From Methanothermus fervidus DSM 2088 (GTDB taxonomy: Archaea > Methanobacteriota > Methanobacteria > DSM-2088 > Methanothermaceae): a stretch of 64,000 bases of DNA. The stretch is from positions 466,001 through 530,000 of the forward strand of contig CP002278.1 in NCBI GenBank assembly GCA_000166095.1, given 5' to 3'. Every line of letters begins with the position of its first letter. The stretch's first letter is position 1. Shown piece by piece: positions 38,145 through 49,264 of this stretch. The position numbers and the translations under genes were made by a program. The notes beneath the pieces are model-generated. The model was not told where the DNA came from. It saw only the letters and a program-made list of their open reading frames with translations, and did no database searches.

Positions 38145-40469
38145 TTATGGATACCTATAGTGTAAACATGAGGGTTCAGATGGTGCTTTACGTGGTTTCC
38201 AATTCTTTTTCTTTAAAAATTCCATTACTTCTTTCTTATGAACTATGGGTATATCTTTCTCAGTTCTGACAAATTTATGGACATCTGGTGGCATTCTACC
38301 GTAATGCTTTTTATATAAATCAATATAATTGTTCAATTTTGTCTGTCTTCCTCTTGGAGTATCATTTGGTCTTATACATAACTTTGCTATGAGTGGTTCA
38401 GCTTCTTCCCTAGTTTCTGCAACATAGAGTAAATGTTCTGGTGCAGGTTCCCCATCTATTTTCTTTTTTGACCTCAAATCGATTATTTGTCTAGATTCTT
38501 TATCATGTGTCCTTCCTAACAATATTCTTCTATATTTAAGTGAATGAGGGCCAAGTATTACAGGTATTCCCCATCTATTTAACCCTGTAAAAATAGCTGC
38601 TGCTTTTTGAGAATATGCACCCCAAGCAACGCCACATACACCTATTCTATTTAATATATAATCAGCTATTTCCTCAAAATTACCTTTTAGTGGTTTTCGT
38701 GCAAATATATTGGCAATTTTTATAGCAGCTCCTGAAGCATGTGCATTAGAAATACAAGATCCAAGATTCACAAGCCCACCTGCTTCAAATCTTGCAGGAT
38801 ATTTTTCATACAATGTTTTGCCATCTTCGTCCTTAAACTCAGCAATTGACATTGCTGAACATCCAGTAGTTACAACTATGTAATTTCTTTTTAAAAATTC
38901 CTCGGCCATCAATGCAACATCTTTCCCACCTTTTGGATAATTACTACATCCAACAAATGCTATTACGCCAGGAATTTCTCCGAATACAATGGGTGCTCCA
39001 ACTCTCCTTATCTCTACGTCCTGTACAGGACCTCTACCAGCTCTTATTTTAAATTTTTCCTTTTTTACGAATCTTTCTCCAGCCTTCGTTATCATTGAAA
39101 CAATGGGAAGATTTCTTTTGCAGACTTGTTCACAACGTCCACAAGTGTAACATAATTCGATACATAATTTTTCTAATTTAGATAAATCACCTTTACTTGC
39201 AGAAACAATGGCATCCATAACCGGAAAATTATTTGGACATGCTTTATCACATAATCCACATTTTATACATTTTTTAGCTTTTTCAATAATCTCTTTTTCG
39301 TCAAGTAATCTTTTTATATTTTTTCTTAATTTAGATACTTTTATTGCAGCTTTAACTGCCACTTCGCCAACTTTCTTTGGATCAAGTATTAATGCACCTT
39401 TTATTTCTCTTTTAACTAATTTAGAAACTATTACATCCGGATCTTCCTTTGTCATATCTGGTAAGCCAAGACATATTTTATCTGTGGTAGCTATAACTAA
39501 AGAATCCTTTTTGAGGGCCTCATCTAGTATGTCAGCACGAACACATTGCTCATCAACTATAACTACATCAGCTATACCACTTCTTATAAACCTAAGTTGT
39601 TTAGATAATGGTCCAACAATTTTTGCACTGCTATTATATCTACTCATGTCAATAGCAGTGCAACATATCCCACAAACCTCTACTTTATCTTCTAAATTAT
39701 TTTCCTCAAGGTAATCGATAATATCAGCGCCAGGAAGGACATTGTGACCTACACAAAGTATCACGGGTTTTTCTTTATCAATAGTTCCAAGTCCTAAATC
39801 TATAAGTTCTGTGTCTTCTTCTCCTTTTGGTAAATTTAAAGTGACTATTTGGCAGATATCAGCTACTTCTTTTGCAACTTCATCCATTAATCCTGCATGG
39901 AAAGCTTTTGACTCATAATCAAGATGATTTCCTTCTTGCCCAGTGTGGCATGCTGCTAATAAATGAGACATTTCTTTTTCAACATATTCAATAACTTTTT
40001 TAAGATCTCCCAAAACCTTTGGTTCTTTTCCATAAACAGTTCTAATGATGGGGGCCTCAACATTAATATTATTTCCAAGATCTATAGGGTGATCATGCCC
40101 AAATTCTTCAATTAGATTATCTAGAAGATGCCTTGCATGTGCAGCGTGTGCAGCAGTACCCATAAGGCATGTCAGTAACATCATTCTCGCTTGTTGTGTT
40201 TTAGCATTTATTCCACATGCTCCTTCTTTTCCTAATAAATCACATTTTCCAAAAGTACATAAACAACATTCATCACAGAGTGGAGCATATAATGGTTTAT
40301 AACGACTTAATAATACATAATCCCATTTCCTAAAATCAGCTAAATTAGGTTTGGGAGTAGGACCTTTTAAAATTTCTTCTTCAGCCTCCGTAATTATTTT
40401 TCCAATTGATATTTGAATATTATTAATTTTTAGTGCATTTTTTATGAGATTATTTTTTTCAGATGCCAT
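38145..40469 (-). CDS. cdhA: CO dehydrogenase/acetyl-CoA decarbonylase alpha subunit
   Basis: 774 residues from the ATG at 40469 (a GTG nine bases upstream is the alternative; GAGGA lies between). The Cys-rich B/D-cluster region [13 protein letters not shown] and GACGI is near residues 66-86, ferredoxin-like motifs [12 protein letters not shown] and [11 protein letters not shown] are in the middle, and C-cluster ligand regions include [22 protein letters not shown] and [10 protein letters not shown]. It oxidises CO or reduces CO2 at the Ni-Fe-S C cluster. First gene of the operon. Confidence 0.97.
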   Translation of the reverse strand: MASEKNNLIKNALKINNIQISIGKIITEAEEEILKGPTPKPNLADFRKWDYVLLSRYKPLYAPLCDECCLCTFGKCDLLGKEGACGINAKTQQARMMLLTCLMGTAAHAAHARHLLDNLIEEFGHDHPIDLGNNINVEAPIIRTVYGKEPKVLGDLKKVIEYVEKEMSHLLAACHTGQEGNHLDYESKAFHAGLMDEVAKEVADICQIVTLNLPKGEEDTELIDLGLGTIDKEKPVILCVGHNVLPGADIIDYLEENNLEDKVEVCGICCTAIDMSRYNSSAKIVGPLSKQLRFIRSGIADVVIVDEQCVRADILDEALKKDSLVIATTDKICLGLPDMTKEDPDVIVSKLVKREIKGALILDPKKVGEVAVKAAIKVSKLRKNIKRLLDEKEIIEKAKKCIKCGLCDKACPNNFPVMDAIVSASKGDLSKLEKLCIELCYTCGRCEQVCKRNLPIVSMITKAGERFVKKEKFKIRAGRGPVQDVEIRRVGAPIVFGEIPGVIAFVGCSNYPKGGKDVALMAEEFLKRNYIVVTTGCSAMSIAEFKDEDGKTLYEKYPARFEAGGLVNLGSCISNAHASGAAIKIANIFARKPLKGNFEEIADYILNRIGVCGVAWGAYSQKAAAIFTGLNRWGIPVILGPHSLKYRRILLGRTHDKESRQIIDLRSKKKIDGEPAPEHLLYVAETREEAEPLIAKLCIRPNDTPRGRQTKLNNYIDLYKKHYGRMPPDVHKFVRTEKDIPIVHKKEVMEFLKKKNWKPRKAPSEPSCLHYRYP

Positions 40470-40643
40470 ATTCCTCACAATTTTTAATGATTTATAATGA
40501 TTTATAATGCTGTTTTTACTTAAGTCATAACTATTATATGAAGTTATTGGTTCTAAATTTAGTAATATGTAAATTTAGTTGAGTATTACAAAGAATATGA
40601 ATTTTGTAAAACTTATCTTAAAATATAAAAATTGGTGATAATT
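40470..40643. promoter_or_regulatory. Divergent cdhA / adeC promoter region with tandem TATA repeat
   Basis: AATGATTTAT occurs twice in tandem plus a partial third copy (40486-40509). On the minus strand this reads as two TTATAAAT boxes ten bases apart, about 25-40 bases from the cdhA start, so the operon may have a very short leader or alternative starts one helical turn apart. The rest is A+T-rich and should hold the adeC promoter (TTATATGAA near 40533). Confidence 0.5.
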
Positions 40644-42356
40644 TTGAAAGTTCTAAAAAGATTGATACATGTTTCTTTAGGAAGGAAAAACGCTGATTTG
40701 GTTTTAAAAAATTGTAATGTTTTTAATAGTTTTACTGGTGAATTTATAGAGGGAGATATTGCCATAACTTCTGGATATATAGCAGGAGTTGGTAAATATT
40801 CAGGAAAAAAAGAAATTAATCTTGATAATGCATATGTAACACCTGGATTTATCGATGGCCATGTACATATTGAAAGTTCGATGGTATCTCCACTAGAATT
40901 TGCTAAAGCAGTAGTACCTCTAGGAACATTGACAGCAATAATAGATCCTCACGAAATTGCCAATGTTTTAGGGGAAGAAGGTATAAAGTACATATTAAAT
41001 TCAACAAAAGATCTACCAATGAATATTTATGTTATGTTACCTTCTTGTGTACCAGCCACATCATTAGAAACATCTGGATCAAGATTAACTGCAGAAAATC
41101 TGAAAAAATTTATTGATCACCCAAGGGTTTTAGGTTTAGGAGAATTAATGGATTATGAAGGTGTGTTAGAAACATCGGAAGAAATATTAAAAAAAATAGA
41201 AATCGCCAAAAACAAAATAGTCGATGGACATGCGCCTGGCCTTAAAGGGAAAAAGATAAATGCTTACGCATCTGCAGGAATAAAATCTGACCATGAATGT
41301 ATCAATGTTGAAGAAGCAAAGGATAGATTACTTTGTGGAATGTATTTAATGATAAGAGAAGGATCTGTAGCAAAAAATTTAAAAGATCTTTTACCAGTTG
41401 TAAATGAAAATACTGTCCATCGATGTTTTTTTGTAACTGATGATCGCAATCCTGAAGATATCATTGAACTAGGATCAATAAATCATATGATTAAAATTGC
41501 TGTAGATTATGGTATAGATATTTCTAAAGCCCTTCAGATGGCTACAATAAACGCTGCTAATTATTTTAGGCTTGATAAACTAGGTGCAATAGCACCAGGA
41601 TATATAGCTGACATATTAGTTTTTGAAGATTTCAAAGAGTTTAAACCTAAAATTGTTTTTAAGGATGGTAAATTAGTTGCTAAAAATGGTAAAATTATTT
41701 CAAAAATTAAAACAAAGACAGAAAAAATTGGAAATACAATGAAAGTAAAGGAACCAAAAGAAAGTAAGTTAAAAGTGCCAGCAAAATCTGAAAAAGCATA
41801 TGTAATTGGCCTTGTCCCTGGTCAACTTATTACTAAAAAACTTAAGATGAAATTACCAATCAAAGATGGCTATTTTAGACCTTCACCAAGTAAAGATGTT
41901 GTAAAGTTAGCAGTTTTTGAAAGACATAAATATACAGGAAATGTAGGTGTCGGATTCTTACATGGTCTTGGTCTTAAAAAAGGAGCAATAGCCTCTACAG
42001 TTGCACATGATTCTCATAACATAGTTGTGGCTGGAGTCAAAGATGAAGATATTTTATTAGCCGTAAAAGAATTAATAAGAATGAGTGGTGGGATAGTAGT
42101 AGTAGAGGAAGGAAAAGTTAAAGGCTCTTTGCCATTGCCAATAGCTGGATTGATGTCAGATAAAAAAATTCATAACGTTTACTCAAAATTAAAAAAACTA
42201 AAAAAATTATGCCTGGAGTTAGGAATTCATCATTACAACCCATTTATGGTGTTATCTTTCATGAGTTTACCAGTTATACCTGAAATTAGACTCACAGATA
42301 AAGGTTTAGTCGATGTAAATACCTCATCAATAATATCTGTGTCAGTCAAAGAATAA
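40644..42356 (+). CDS. adeC: Adenine deaminase
   Basis: 570 residues from a TTG at 40644, four bases after GGTGAT. Amidohydrolase motifs PGFIDGHVHIESSM, IDPHEIANVLG, VDGHAPGLKG, SDHEC and the C-terminal AdeC domain with VAHDSHNIVVAG match the ade family, which converts adenine to hypoxanthine with Fe or Mn. The region between residues ~360 and ~385 is Lys-rich and variable. Convergent with the unknown gene at 42360. Confidence 0.94.
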   Translation: MKVLKRLIHVSLGRKNADLVLKNCNVFNSFTGEFIEGDIAITSGYIAGVGKYSGKKEINLDNAYVTPGFIDGHVHIESSMVSPLEFAKAVVPLGTLTAIIDPHEIANVLGEEGIKYILNSTKDLPMNIYVMLPSCVPATSLETSGSRLTAENLKKFIDHPRVLGLGELMDYEGVLETSEEILKKIEIAKNKIVDGHAPGLKGKKINAYASAGIKSDHECINVEEAKDRLLCGMYLMIREGSVAKNLKDLLPVVNENTVHRCFFVTDDRNPEDIIELGSINHMIKIAVDYGIDISKALQMATINAANYFRLDKLGAIAPGYIADILVFEDFKEFKPKIVFKDGKLVAKNGKIISKIKTKTEKIGNTMKVKEPKESKLKVPAKSEKAYVIGLVPGQLITKKLKMKLPIKDGYFRPSPSKDVVKLAVFERHKYTGNVGVGFLHGLGLKKGAIASTVAHDSHNIVVAGVKDEDILLAVKELIRMSGGIVVVEEGKVKGSLPLPIAGLMSDKKIHNVYSKLKKLKKLCLELGIHHYNPFMVLSFMSLPVIPEIRLTDKGLVDVNTSSIISVSVKE

Positions 42357-42359
42357 GAT

Positions 42360-42704
42360 TTATTTTAGCTTTTCTTCAGCTTTTGCAGCACATGTAGTCA
42401 TTCTATTCAATACATCTCTAATATTCTCTTTTACCATATCATAATTTTTTGAATTAAAATTCTCTAAACAACTTTCAATTTTTTCTGATGATTCCTCAAA
42501 ATATTTTTCTGCCCAAGGTATTCCAGAACATATGTTCATACCTAATTTGATTTCTTTTTCACATCCTTTTATAATCTCTAACATAAGTCTTTCAAGATCT
42601 TTAGATTTGTTTAAATTAATGTATACATCAAATATTCTAAATAACTCCAACAAGAATGCTTTTGCTCTATCAGCATAATGAAAAACAAGTATCTCCTCTT
42701 TCAT
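42360..42704 (-). CDS. Small helical protein, unknown
   Basis: 114 residues, mostly predicted helix, with no signal peptide or membrane span. Four cysteines (GCEKE, NICSG, SCLEN, TTCAA) are spread through it without a known metal motif. ATG start with AGGGAT upstream. It follows the VWA gene by 21 bases on the same strand, so it may be the third member of the MoxR-VWA operon. No family recognised. Confidence 0.6.
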   Translation of the reverse strand: MKEEILVFHYADRAKAFLLELFRIFDVYINLNKSKDLERLMLEIIKGCEKEIKLGMNICSGIPWAEKYFEESSEKIESCLENFNSKNYDMVKENIRDVLNRMTTCAAKAEEKLK

Positions 42705-42725
42705 CTTATCCCTACTTATATTTTG

Positions 42726-43838
42726 TTACAATTCTTCTATTACTCCTGCCAGTTGTCTTAAAGTTCTAACTTCTTTAACTATGGCTCCCATCTCTCTATA
42801 ATATGAAACACAACTATCTACAACATCCCATTTATTTTTTGGTTCTGGATTTAAAATTATCACGCCTTTACTTTTTTTACACATTTCATGTATTAGTTTT
42901 GCACTCATTGGAAAATTTTTTATTCTTGGACCTGCCCAATCACGACAATCACTGAGTATGATTATATATGATTTTTTATCGATTCTAACTTTTTTAAGGA
43001 AGTCTTTAAATGCTAGATACATGTTTGATATGCCATGTACCATCATGTTTTTCTGTCTTAAATCTCTTATTTTTGCGAATGCATCCAATATATTATCTTC
43101 TTTTAAAGCTTCTGTTGTTTCAATTATTTTATTATCAAAATCATAAAACTTTGACCTATAAAAAGTGTGTTGTGCAGCATAAATAATGCAGAAAAACCAA
43201 CTACTTACCCATTCACAAGATCCACTTACATCGCAAAGAAAAATATGCTGACTACGTTTAACACGAGGCTTTGATTTAACTAATTCTAACAATACTCCTC
43301 CATGTTTTATATTTTTACGTATACTTTTTCTTATATCTGGTTTACCTTGTTTATCTATCCTTAACCTTCTTGATCTTTTATTAGCGATTTTTATCCCTAA
43401 TTTTTTACATAAATCAAATAATTTTGGATTAAATTGTAATGTTGTCACATCTCTATCTAAAAGAGATATTTCATCAGAATTAAAATCATTAATTTCTTCC
43501 AATCTAGGTCCAAATTCTATGATTTCTTCATCAGGTATATTTTCAGACGTATCTTTAATTTTTACTGTATTTTGTGTAAAAACGAATTCTTTAATAGTTT
43601 TTGAGTCTTTTGAACTTTTCTTTTCTTTTGAATTTAAATTTTCAAAAACTTCTTTAAATGCTTCTTCAAACAATTTTTCCTGACTTTTATCTTTTACATA
43701 AATTGCCTTCAACGCTTTCTTTAATAATCTTTTTTTTCTCTTAAAAATATTATAAGCTCTGTAAGCGTCCTTCGTACTTCTTATACTTACAGGAATTCCT
43801 TTTTCTCTTAATTTATTTGATAAATCAATAATTTTCAT
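42726..43838 (-). CDS. CoxE-like von Willebrand factor A domain protein
   Basis: 370 residues. A charged, variable N-terminal half is followed by a VWA domain with the MIDAS motif [11 protein letters not shown] (DxSxS), [14 protein letters not shown] and [12 protein letters not shown]. It resembles CoxE, which works with a MoxR/CoxD AAA ATPase in metalloenzyme maturation. The MoxR gene lies directly upstream with an ATGA overlap. The client protein is not evident from the context. Confidence 0.85.
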   Translation of the reverse strand: MKIIDLSNKLREKGIPVSIRSTKDAYRAYNIFKRKKRLLKKALKAIYVKDKSQEKLFEEAFKEVFENLNSKEKKSSKDSKTIKEFVFTQNTVKIKDTSENIPDEEIIEFGPRLEEINDFNSDEISLLDRDVTTLQFNPKLFDLCKKLGIKIANKRSRRLRIDKQGKPDIRKSIRKNIKHGGVLLELVKSKPRVKRSQHIFLCDVSGSCEWVSSWFFCIIYAAQHTFYRSKFYDFDNKIIETTEALKEDNILDAFAKIRDLRQKNMMVHGISNMYLAFKDFLKKVRIDKKSYIIILSDCRDWAGPRIKNFPMSAKLIHEMCKKSKGVIILNPEPKNKWDVVDSCVSYYREMGAIVKEVRTLRQLAGVIEEL

Positions 43839-44686
43839 AGGATCTTAGCAAGATTTGATTTAACTTTTTCTTTATCACTTTTGTATTTTAAAAACACGCC
43901 TAAAATATTTTCAATTAAATCCTTGTCCAATTTTTTCTTATTTAATTTCAAAATGGTTTTTGTTAAATCTACTGTTGCCCTAATTGAGGGTTTCTTAATT
44001 AAGTTTAATTCTCTTATTTTTTGTATTATTTCTACTACTTGCTTAATTAAAGAATTTGGAGCTTCGGGAACATGAGATTTTACAATTTCCATTTCTCTTT
44101 CTGGTGAAGGATAATCAATATATAAATAAAGGCAACGATCTTTTGTTTCATCAAGTAAATTTCTTTGAGAATTTGACGTTAAAAATACCATTAAATCATT
44201 TTTTAATTCAAAGGTTCCTAAATCATTAATAGTTATTTGTTTTTCACCAAGAGCTTGTAATAAAAAACTTTCAACTTCTTCATCAGCCTTATCTATTTCA
44301 TCTATTAAAACTACAGACGGTTTTTTGTTTAGAAATGCCAATAACAATGGTCTTTTAATAAAAAATTCATCACTAAATACATCCTCTTCTGTTCCATAAA
44401 TTCTTGCCTTTTCTAAATGAAGTAGCTGTTTTTGATAATTCCATTCCCCAACAATTTGTTCAAAGGTAATACCGTCATAGCATTGAATCCTGAAAAAATC
44501 TCTATTAAGGGCTTGTGCAAATTTTTTTGCTAATTCTGTTTTACCTGTTCCTGGAGGACCTTCAATTAAAATAGGTTTATTTAATTCCATAGCCAAAAAT
44601 AATGTTATTAGTATGTCTTCACTTGGTACATATCCTTCTTTTCTCAGCAACTTATTTAATTTTTCTAAAGATACTTTGTTTGACAT
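43835..44686 (-). CDS. MoxR-family AAA+ ATPase (CoxD-like)
   Basis: 283 residues. Walker [12 protein letters not shown], the MoxR helix insert with [18 protein letters not shown], Walker [19 protein letters not shown], sensor 1 [10 protein letters not shown] and the sensor 2 region [10 protein letters not shown] are all visible. With the VWA protein it forms a chelatase-like or chaperone pair. ATG start with GAGG nine bases upstream. Confidence 0.9.
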   Translation of the reverse strand: MSNKVSLEKLNKLLRKEGYVPSEDILITLFLAMELNKPILIEGPPGTGKTELAKKFAQALNRDFFRIQCYDGITFEQIVGEWNYQKQLLHLEKARIYGTEEDVFSDEFFIKRPLLLAFLNKKPSVVLIDEIDKADEEVESFLLQALGEKQITINDLGTFELKNDLMVFLTSNSQRNLLDETKDRCLYLYIDYPSPEREMEIVKSHVPEAPNSLIKQVVEIIQKIRELNLIKKPSIRATVDLTKTILKLNKKKLDKDLIENILGVFLKYKSDKEKVKSNLAKIL

Positions 44687-44721
44687 TTTATTTGCCTCAC
44701 ATCATACAACATTACTTCAAT

Positions 44722-45888
44722 TTATTTTTTTGCTAATATATCATCCAATACCTCAACAACTTTATCTATTTCTTCTTTTTTAATGATTAATGGCGGTACC
44801 AGCCTTATTACGTTTTCAGCTGTACAATTTAACAATACACCTTTCTTCAATGCATCTAAAACTATAGAATCACATTTCTTTGAAAGTTCTACCCCAATCA
44901 TCAATCCATGCCCTCTAACATCTTCTATTATTTCATGTTCTAATTTTTTTAATTTTTCTTTAAAGTATTTACCTAATTTTTTGGATCTTTTTGGTAGGTT
45001 TTCTTCTATTATTATTTCAATAGAAGTCTTAGCTGCTGCACAAGCTAAAGGATTTCCTCCAAATGTTGATCCATGGTCTCCTGGTTTAAATGCAGATGCA
45101 ACATCTTCCCTAGCTAATATAGCACCTATAGGAAATCCCCCTCCCATCGCCTTAGCTAAAGTAACTATATCAGCCTCAACACCAAACAATTCTGAAGCAA
45201 ACATTTCACCTGTACGTCCAAATCCAGTCTGAATTTCATCCAATATTAGTAATATGTCATTGTCTTCCGTTAATTCTCGTACTTGTTTTAAATAATCTTT
45301 TGGAGGTACTACAACCCCGCCTTCTCCCTGTATAGGTTCTAGTATGACTGCAGCTGTATCACTAGTTATTGCTTCAGCCATTGCATCTATATCACCAAAT
45401 GGAACATGCTTAAATCCTGGAGTAAGTGGTTCAAATTCTTTTTTATATTTTTTTTGTCCGGTAGCTGATAAAGCTCCCAATGTTCGTCCATGAAATGAAT
45501 TTTTAGCAGCTATTATTTCTTTTTTTCCTGTATATTTTCTTGCAAGTTTTATTGCACCCTCATTGGCTTCTGTGCCACTGTTGGCAAAAAATACTTTATC
45601 TAATGAAGATATTTTAGTTAATAATTCTGCTAGTTCAACCTGTTCTCTTGTGTAGTAGAAGTTAGAGCAATGAATCAATTTTTGAGCTTGGTGGCATATT
45701 GTCAAAACTAGTTTGGGATGTGCATGACCGATGTTGTTTACAGCAATCCCGGCAAAACAATCTATATATTCATTTCCATCAATATCCCATACCTTACATC
45801 CTTTTCCATGTGATAAAACGATAGGATATCTAGAGTATGTATTCATAATATATTTTCTTTCTAATTCCATGATTTCGCTTGCTTTCAT
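44722..45888 (-). CDS. argD: Acetylornithine aminotransferase (class III)
   Basis: 388 residues from the ATG at 45888, four bases after GGTGA. Class III PLP motifs: [34 protein letters not shown] with the PLP Asp, and the Schiff-base Lys in [28 protein letters not shown] and [18 protein letters not shown] match ArgD. In methanogens it may also serve as N-succinyldiaminopimelate aminotransferase. Divergent from the M48 protease gene. Confidence 0.92.
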   Translation of the reverse strand: MKASEIMELERKYIMNTYSRYPIVLSHGKGCKVWDIDGNEYIDCFAGIAVNNIGHAHPKLVLTICHQAQKLIHCSNFYYTREQVELAELLTKISSLDKVFFANSGTEANEGAIKLARKYTGKKEIIAAKNSFHGRTLGALSATGQKKYKKEFEPLTPGFKHVPFGDIDAMAEAITSDTAAVILEPIQGEGGVVVPPKDYLKQVRELTEDNDILLILDEIQTGFGRTGEMFASELFGVEADIVTLAKAMGGGFPIGAILAREDVASAFKPGDHGSTFGGNPLACAAAKTSIEIIIEENLPKRSKKLGKYFKEKLKKLEHEIIEDVRGHGLMIGVELSKKCDSIVLDALKKGVLLNCTAENVIRLVPPLIIKKEEIDKVVEVLDDILAKK

Positions 45889-45960
45889 TGACTCACCCAT
45901 TAATTTTATACATCTTTATACATTTCAATGTCAAAAATAAATACTTAGGGGAAAGGTATC

Positions 45961-47340
45961 ATGTTTTATACAAAGACATTCACAATAAAAACTGAAATAA
46001 GTCCTGCACATTATCCCAAATTTCTTGATTTCTTATACAAATATTATCTTTATCCCAACCCTAAGATCAATGTATTGGAATTTATGGATAATTTTTTGTT
46101 ATTTAAATTTGATGATATTTATTGTAAGATTGTATGTGGAGAGGAAATAAATATTGAATTGTATTCTGAACATTTTGATGAAGAAAAAATAACAGAAATA
46201 GAAGAAGATTTGTTTATAGTAGTGAGATATTTTGAAGATAGCCTTAAGAAATATACTCTTTGTTTTTCTTGGGTTGAAGGCCAAGAAATAATACCAGAAA
46301 AACCTCCAACACGAAAAGAAGAATCTAAAGGTATTTTTGGAAATATTATATTGATATACATTTTGTTTTTTGGGATTAACATAGTTTTGTTTTTGCTTTT
46401 AGGATTTTATGCAGTTATTTTTATAATACTTCTCCAGTTCTTAATATTATTGTTTTCAGGATATTTGTATCGATGGATTGGAGATTGGATAATAACACCA
46501 AAAAATCCATATGTCCATATTTTAAAATATCAATTATCGGAGGATGAATACAAAGAATTTGAAAAAAAATTTGGTAAAGAAGCCATTGTAGATATAAAGA
46601 AAGAAATTTATAACAAAACATTGGGTGCTGGAAAGCCTTTAAAACCTGAAATTGGTGAAAAGATCCTCAAAAAATATGGATTTCGTTGTACTCCTCTTTA
46701 TGAAACATCGAAAACTATAAATGTTTACGAAATTGTTAAAAAAGCTGCAGAAAAATTTAAAATACCTATTCCAAAAATAGTAGTGTCAAATACAATGGTT
46801 GCAAATGCAGCTGCAACTGGACCTAACACTAAACATGGTTTAATCATAATAACTACAGGTCTCTTAGCACAATTAGAGCATGACGAAATATTGAGTGTAA
46901 TTGGTCATGAATTAGGACACCTTGTTGGTAAAGATCCCTTAGTATTGTTAGTGATAGTCTCAACAGAGTTTGTTTTAAGATTAACAGTGCTACTGCCTAT
47001 TGTTATGATATCTCCTCTACTCTACATATTCATAGCAATGGCAATGATATTTTTCATTGCAAAATTCTTTGAAGCAAAAGCAGATTTATTGTCGGCGATA
47101 TATATAGGTAAGCCCAAATCTCTAGCACAAGCCCTTAGAAAAATAGGATATCAAAGATTAGCTCTTGAACGTGAGCCTCATAACAAAATTTTTGATTGGT
47201 TGAAATGGGATCCTCATCCTCCTCTCTATTTTAGAATAAAGAGATTAGAAAGTTTAAAAAACCCTAAGAAAATAAAAAATCCGTTAATAAAATCCATAAA
47301 AGATGTAATCAAAGGGTTTAAAGAATCATTTACAATGTAA
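45961..47340 (+). CDS. M48-family (HtpX-like) membrane metalloprotease
   Basis: 459 residues. An N-terminal soluble region (~1-120) precedes two hydrophobic spans (~127-175). The catalytic motif is VIGHELGHLVGKDP (HExxH near 314) with the third zinc ligand in KFFEAKADLLSA (ExxAD). Two more spans sit between them, and the end has WDPHPPLYFRIKRLESL, typical of HtpX/STE24-like proteases that clear damaged membrane proteins. AAAGGT before the ATG. The K+ channel gene follows after nine bases. Confidence 0.88.
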   Translation: MFYTKTFTIKTEISPAHYPKFLDFLYKYYLYPNPKINVLEFMDNFLLFKFDDIYCKIVCGEEINIELYSEHFDEEKITEIEEDLFIVVRYFEDSLKKYTLCFSWVEGQEIIPEKPPTRKEESKGIFGNIILIYILFFGINIVLFLLLGFYAVIFIILLQFLILLFSGYLYRWIGDWIITPKNPYVHILKYQLSEDEYKEFEKKFGKEAIVDIKKEIYNKTLGAGKPLKPEIGEKILKKYGFRCTPLYETSKTINVYEIVKKAAEKFKIPIPKIVVSNTMVANAAATGPNTKHGLIIITTGLLAQLEHDEILSVIGHELGHLVGKDPLVLLVIVSTEFVLRLTVLLPIVMISPLLYIFIAMAMIFFIAKFFEAKADLLSAIYIGKPKSLAQALRKIGYQRLALEREPHNKIFDWLKWDPHPPLYFRIKRLESLKNPKKIKNPLIKSIKDVIKGFKESFTM

Positions 47341-47349
47341 GGGATTTAT

Positions 47350-49260
47350 ATGGATGGTTTTTACCCCACTAATCTTAAAAATGCTGTAATTTATGCTGCA
47401 TTAATCTTAATATTGCTTTTTGTATATGGTATTTTTGGATCTATTTATATTATGCATTTAGGAGTTATTGATGCAATCTATTATACAATAACAACTGTCA
47501 CTACAACTGGATTTGGTGATATTAGGCCAATTACTCCATCACAAAAACTTTTTACAGCCTCACTAGAATTAATAGGAGCTGGATTCTTACTTTATATTTT
47601 CACTTTAATGCTTTCGGTGATGTTTATGAGTTTTAGTGAATATGTTACAGGAGCTAAATTAAAAAGGAAAATAGCCTCAATGAAAAATCATTTTATTCTT
47701 TGTGGGTTTGGAAGAGTAGGATCAACAGCATTTAAAGAACTTAAAAAAAGAAAACAAAAAGTAGTAATAATTGAAAAAAATAAAGATTTGGTGGAAACAG
47801 AGTTATGGTCAGATCCTAACATAATTGCTATACCAGGGGACGCCACAAAAGAAAATGTATTAAGATATGCTGGGATCGAACGTGCAAAATGTATAATAAT
47901 AGCAACAGGTAGCGATGTTGACAATCTTTTTATAACAATTGAAGCTAAAGAATTGAACCCAAAAATATGGATTGTAGCTAGAGCAAGTGAAAGAGAAAAT
48001 ATAAGTAGATTAAAAAAGGCTGGAGCAAATAGAATAATATCACCAGAATTCAGTGGAGGAAAAGACATTTATTTTGCAGCGATGGAACCTTTAATGATGA
48101 AAATAACTGTTAAACATGGCATGGAAAGTATAAAACGAGAGGCAGAAATAATATTTAAACATAATTGTACACTAGAAAACATTATGTATCATTTACCAGA
48201 ATTTAGAGAACCTTTGAAAAGGAAAATAGAGGTTAGCGATCTTGATCACATAGAAAAGTTTTTATTTCAAGTTAAAAAAAATCCCCGCCTTAGAGAATCA
48301 CTAAACAAAATGTATGAATCCACAAGTGGTGTACATTCACATTGGATTTCAGGTCCAAGCAAAGAAAACTTAGAAAAGGTAGTTGAGGATTTGAAAAAAG
48401 AAGGGATTTTATTAGGAGTTAATTTGGACGATGAAAAAATTAAAGAAATTACGAGAAAATATGGAATGTTGGCTGAAGTAATGGTAAAACCAGAAATCAC
48501 AGTAGTAAATAAACATGGAATCGATGAAATAAGAGATGAGGCAGAGATAATACTAAAACATGGTTGTACAATTGAAGATATTGAATATTATATTCCTGGT
48601 TTTAGAGAACCTTTAAAGAGACATGTAGGCGCTGATTCTATAGAAGATATAGACAAATTTTTAAACACGTTAAAAAAAGATCCAAAAAAATATGATGCTA
48701 TAGATAGACTCTACATGCTATCTGGAGGCGGTATACATAGTCATGTAATATCTGCTAGAAGTCTAGAATCTTTAAACAAAGTTGAAAAAGAATTAAAAGA
48801 AAAAGGGTTTCTTATTGGCGTAAATATGAGTTTAGGTGAAATAAAAGAAATGATTCAAAAATCTGGCACTGTGGTAGATATCTTAGTGCAACATGATGTC
48901 AAAAATTTAGAAGATAAAAAAACTGTTGTCAAATATGGTGGTAGAATTTTAACATCTAAACACTATCTCCCAGGAATAAGATATGTACTGACTCGAAAAT
49001 TAAATTTAAAAACAATGGAAGATGTTAAAAAATGTGAGAAAGAATTAGAAAAACCAAGGGCAAGGCGTACTTTAACAGCATTGTATGAACTTTCTGCCAA
49101 TATCCATTCTCACACCATTGTTACACCTAGTGCAGAAATAACAAAAAAAATTGAAGAAGAATTAAAAGAAAAGGGAATATTGTTAGGCGTTAATTTTCCT
49201 GAAGAAAAAATATGGGAAATGGTGGAAAAGGAAGCTGTTGAACCTTTCTGCGTTGATTAA
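47350..49260 (+). CDS. K+ channel (2TM + RCK) with a triplicated C-terminal domain
   Basis: 636 residues. Two membrane spans (~12-37 and ~72-96) flank a pore helix and selectivity filter TTVTTTGFGD (48-57). An RCK/TrkA-N domain begins HFILCGFGRVG (114-124) and runs to ~245. The rest is three repeats of ~120-130 residues (~257-370, 389-503, 515-624). Each has a helical start resembling AEIILKHGCTIED, a FREPLKR-like segment, an [VI]HSH motif (328-331, 462-465, 585-588) and ends LKEKGILLGVN. Potassium flux gated by RCK is inferred; the repeats are unrecognised. Confidence 0.88.
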   Translation: MDGFYPTNLKNAVIYAALILILLFVYGIFGSIYIMHLGVIDAIYYTITTVTTTGFGDIRPITPSQKLFTASLELIGAGFLLYIFTLMLSVMFMSFSEYVTGAKLKRKIASMKNHFILCGFGRVGSTAFKELKKRKQKVVIIEKNKDLVETELWSDPNIIAIPGDATKENVLRYAGIERAKCIIIATGSDVDNLFITIEAKELNPKIWIVARASERENISRLKKAGANRIISPEFSGGKDIYFAAMEPLMMKITVKHGMESIKREAEIIFKHNCTLENIMYHLPEFREPLKRKIEVSDLDHIEKFLFQVKKNPRLRESLNKMYESTSGVHSHWISGPSKENLEKVVEDLKKEGILLGVNLDDEKIKEITRKYGMLAEVMVKPEITVVNKHGIDEIRDEAEIILKHGCTIEDIEYYIPGFREPLKRHVGADSIEDIDKFLNTLKKDPKKYDAIDRLYMLSGGGIHSHVISARSLESLNKVEKELKEKGFLIGVNMSLGEIKEMIQKSGTVVDILVQHDVKNLEDKKTVVKYGGRILTSKHYLPGIRYVLTRKLNLKTMEDVKKCEKELEKPRARRTLTALYELSANIHSHTIVTPSAEITKKIEEELKEKGILLGVNFPEEKIWEMVEKEAVEPFCVD

Positions 49261-49264
49261 TTTT

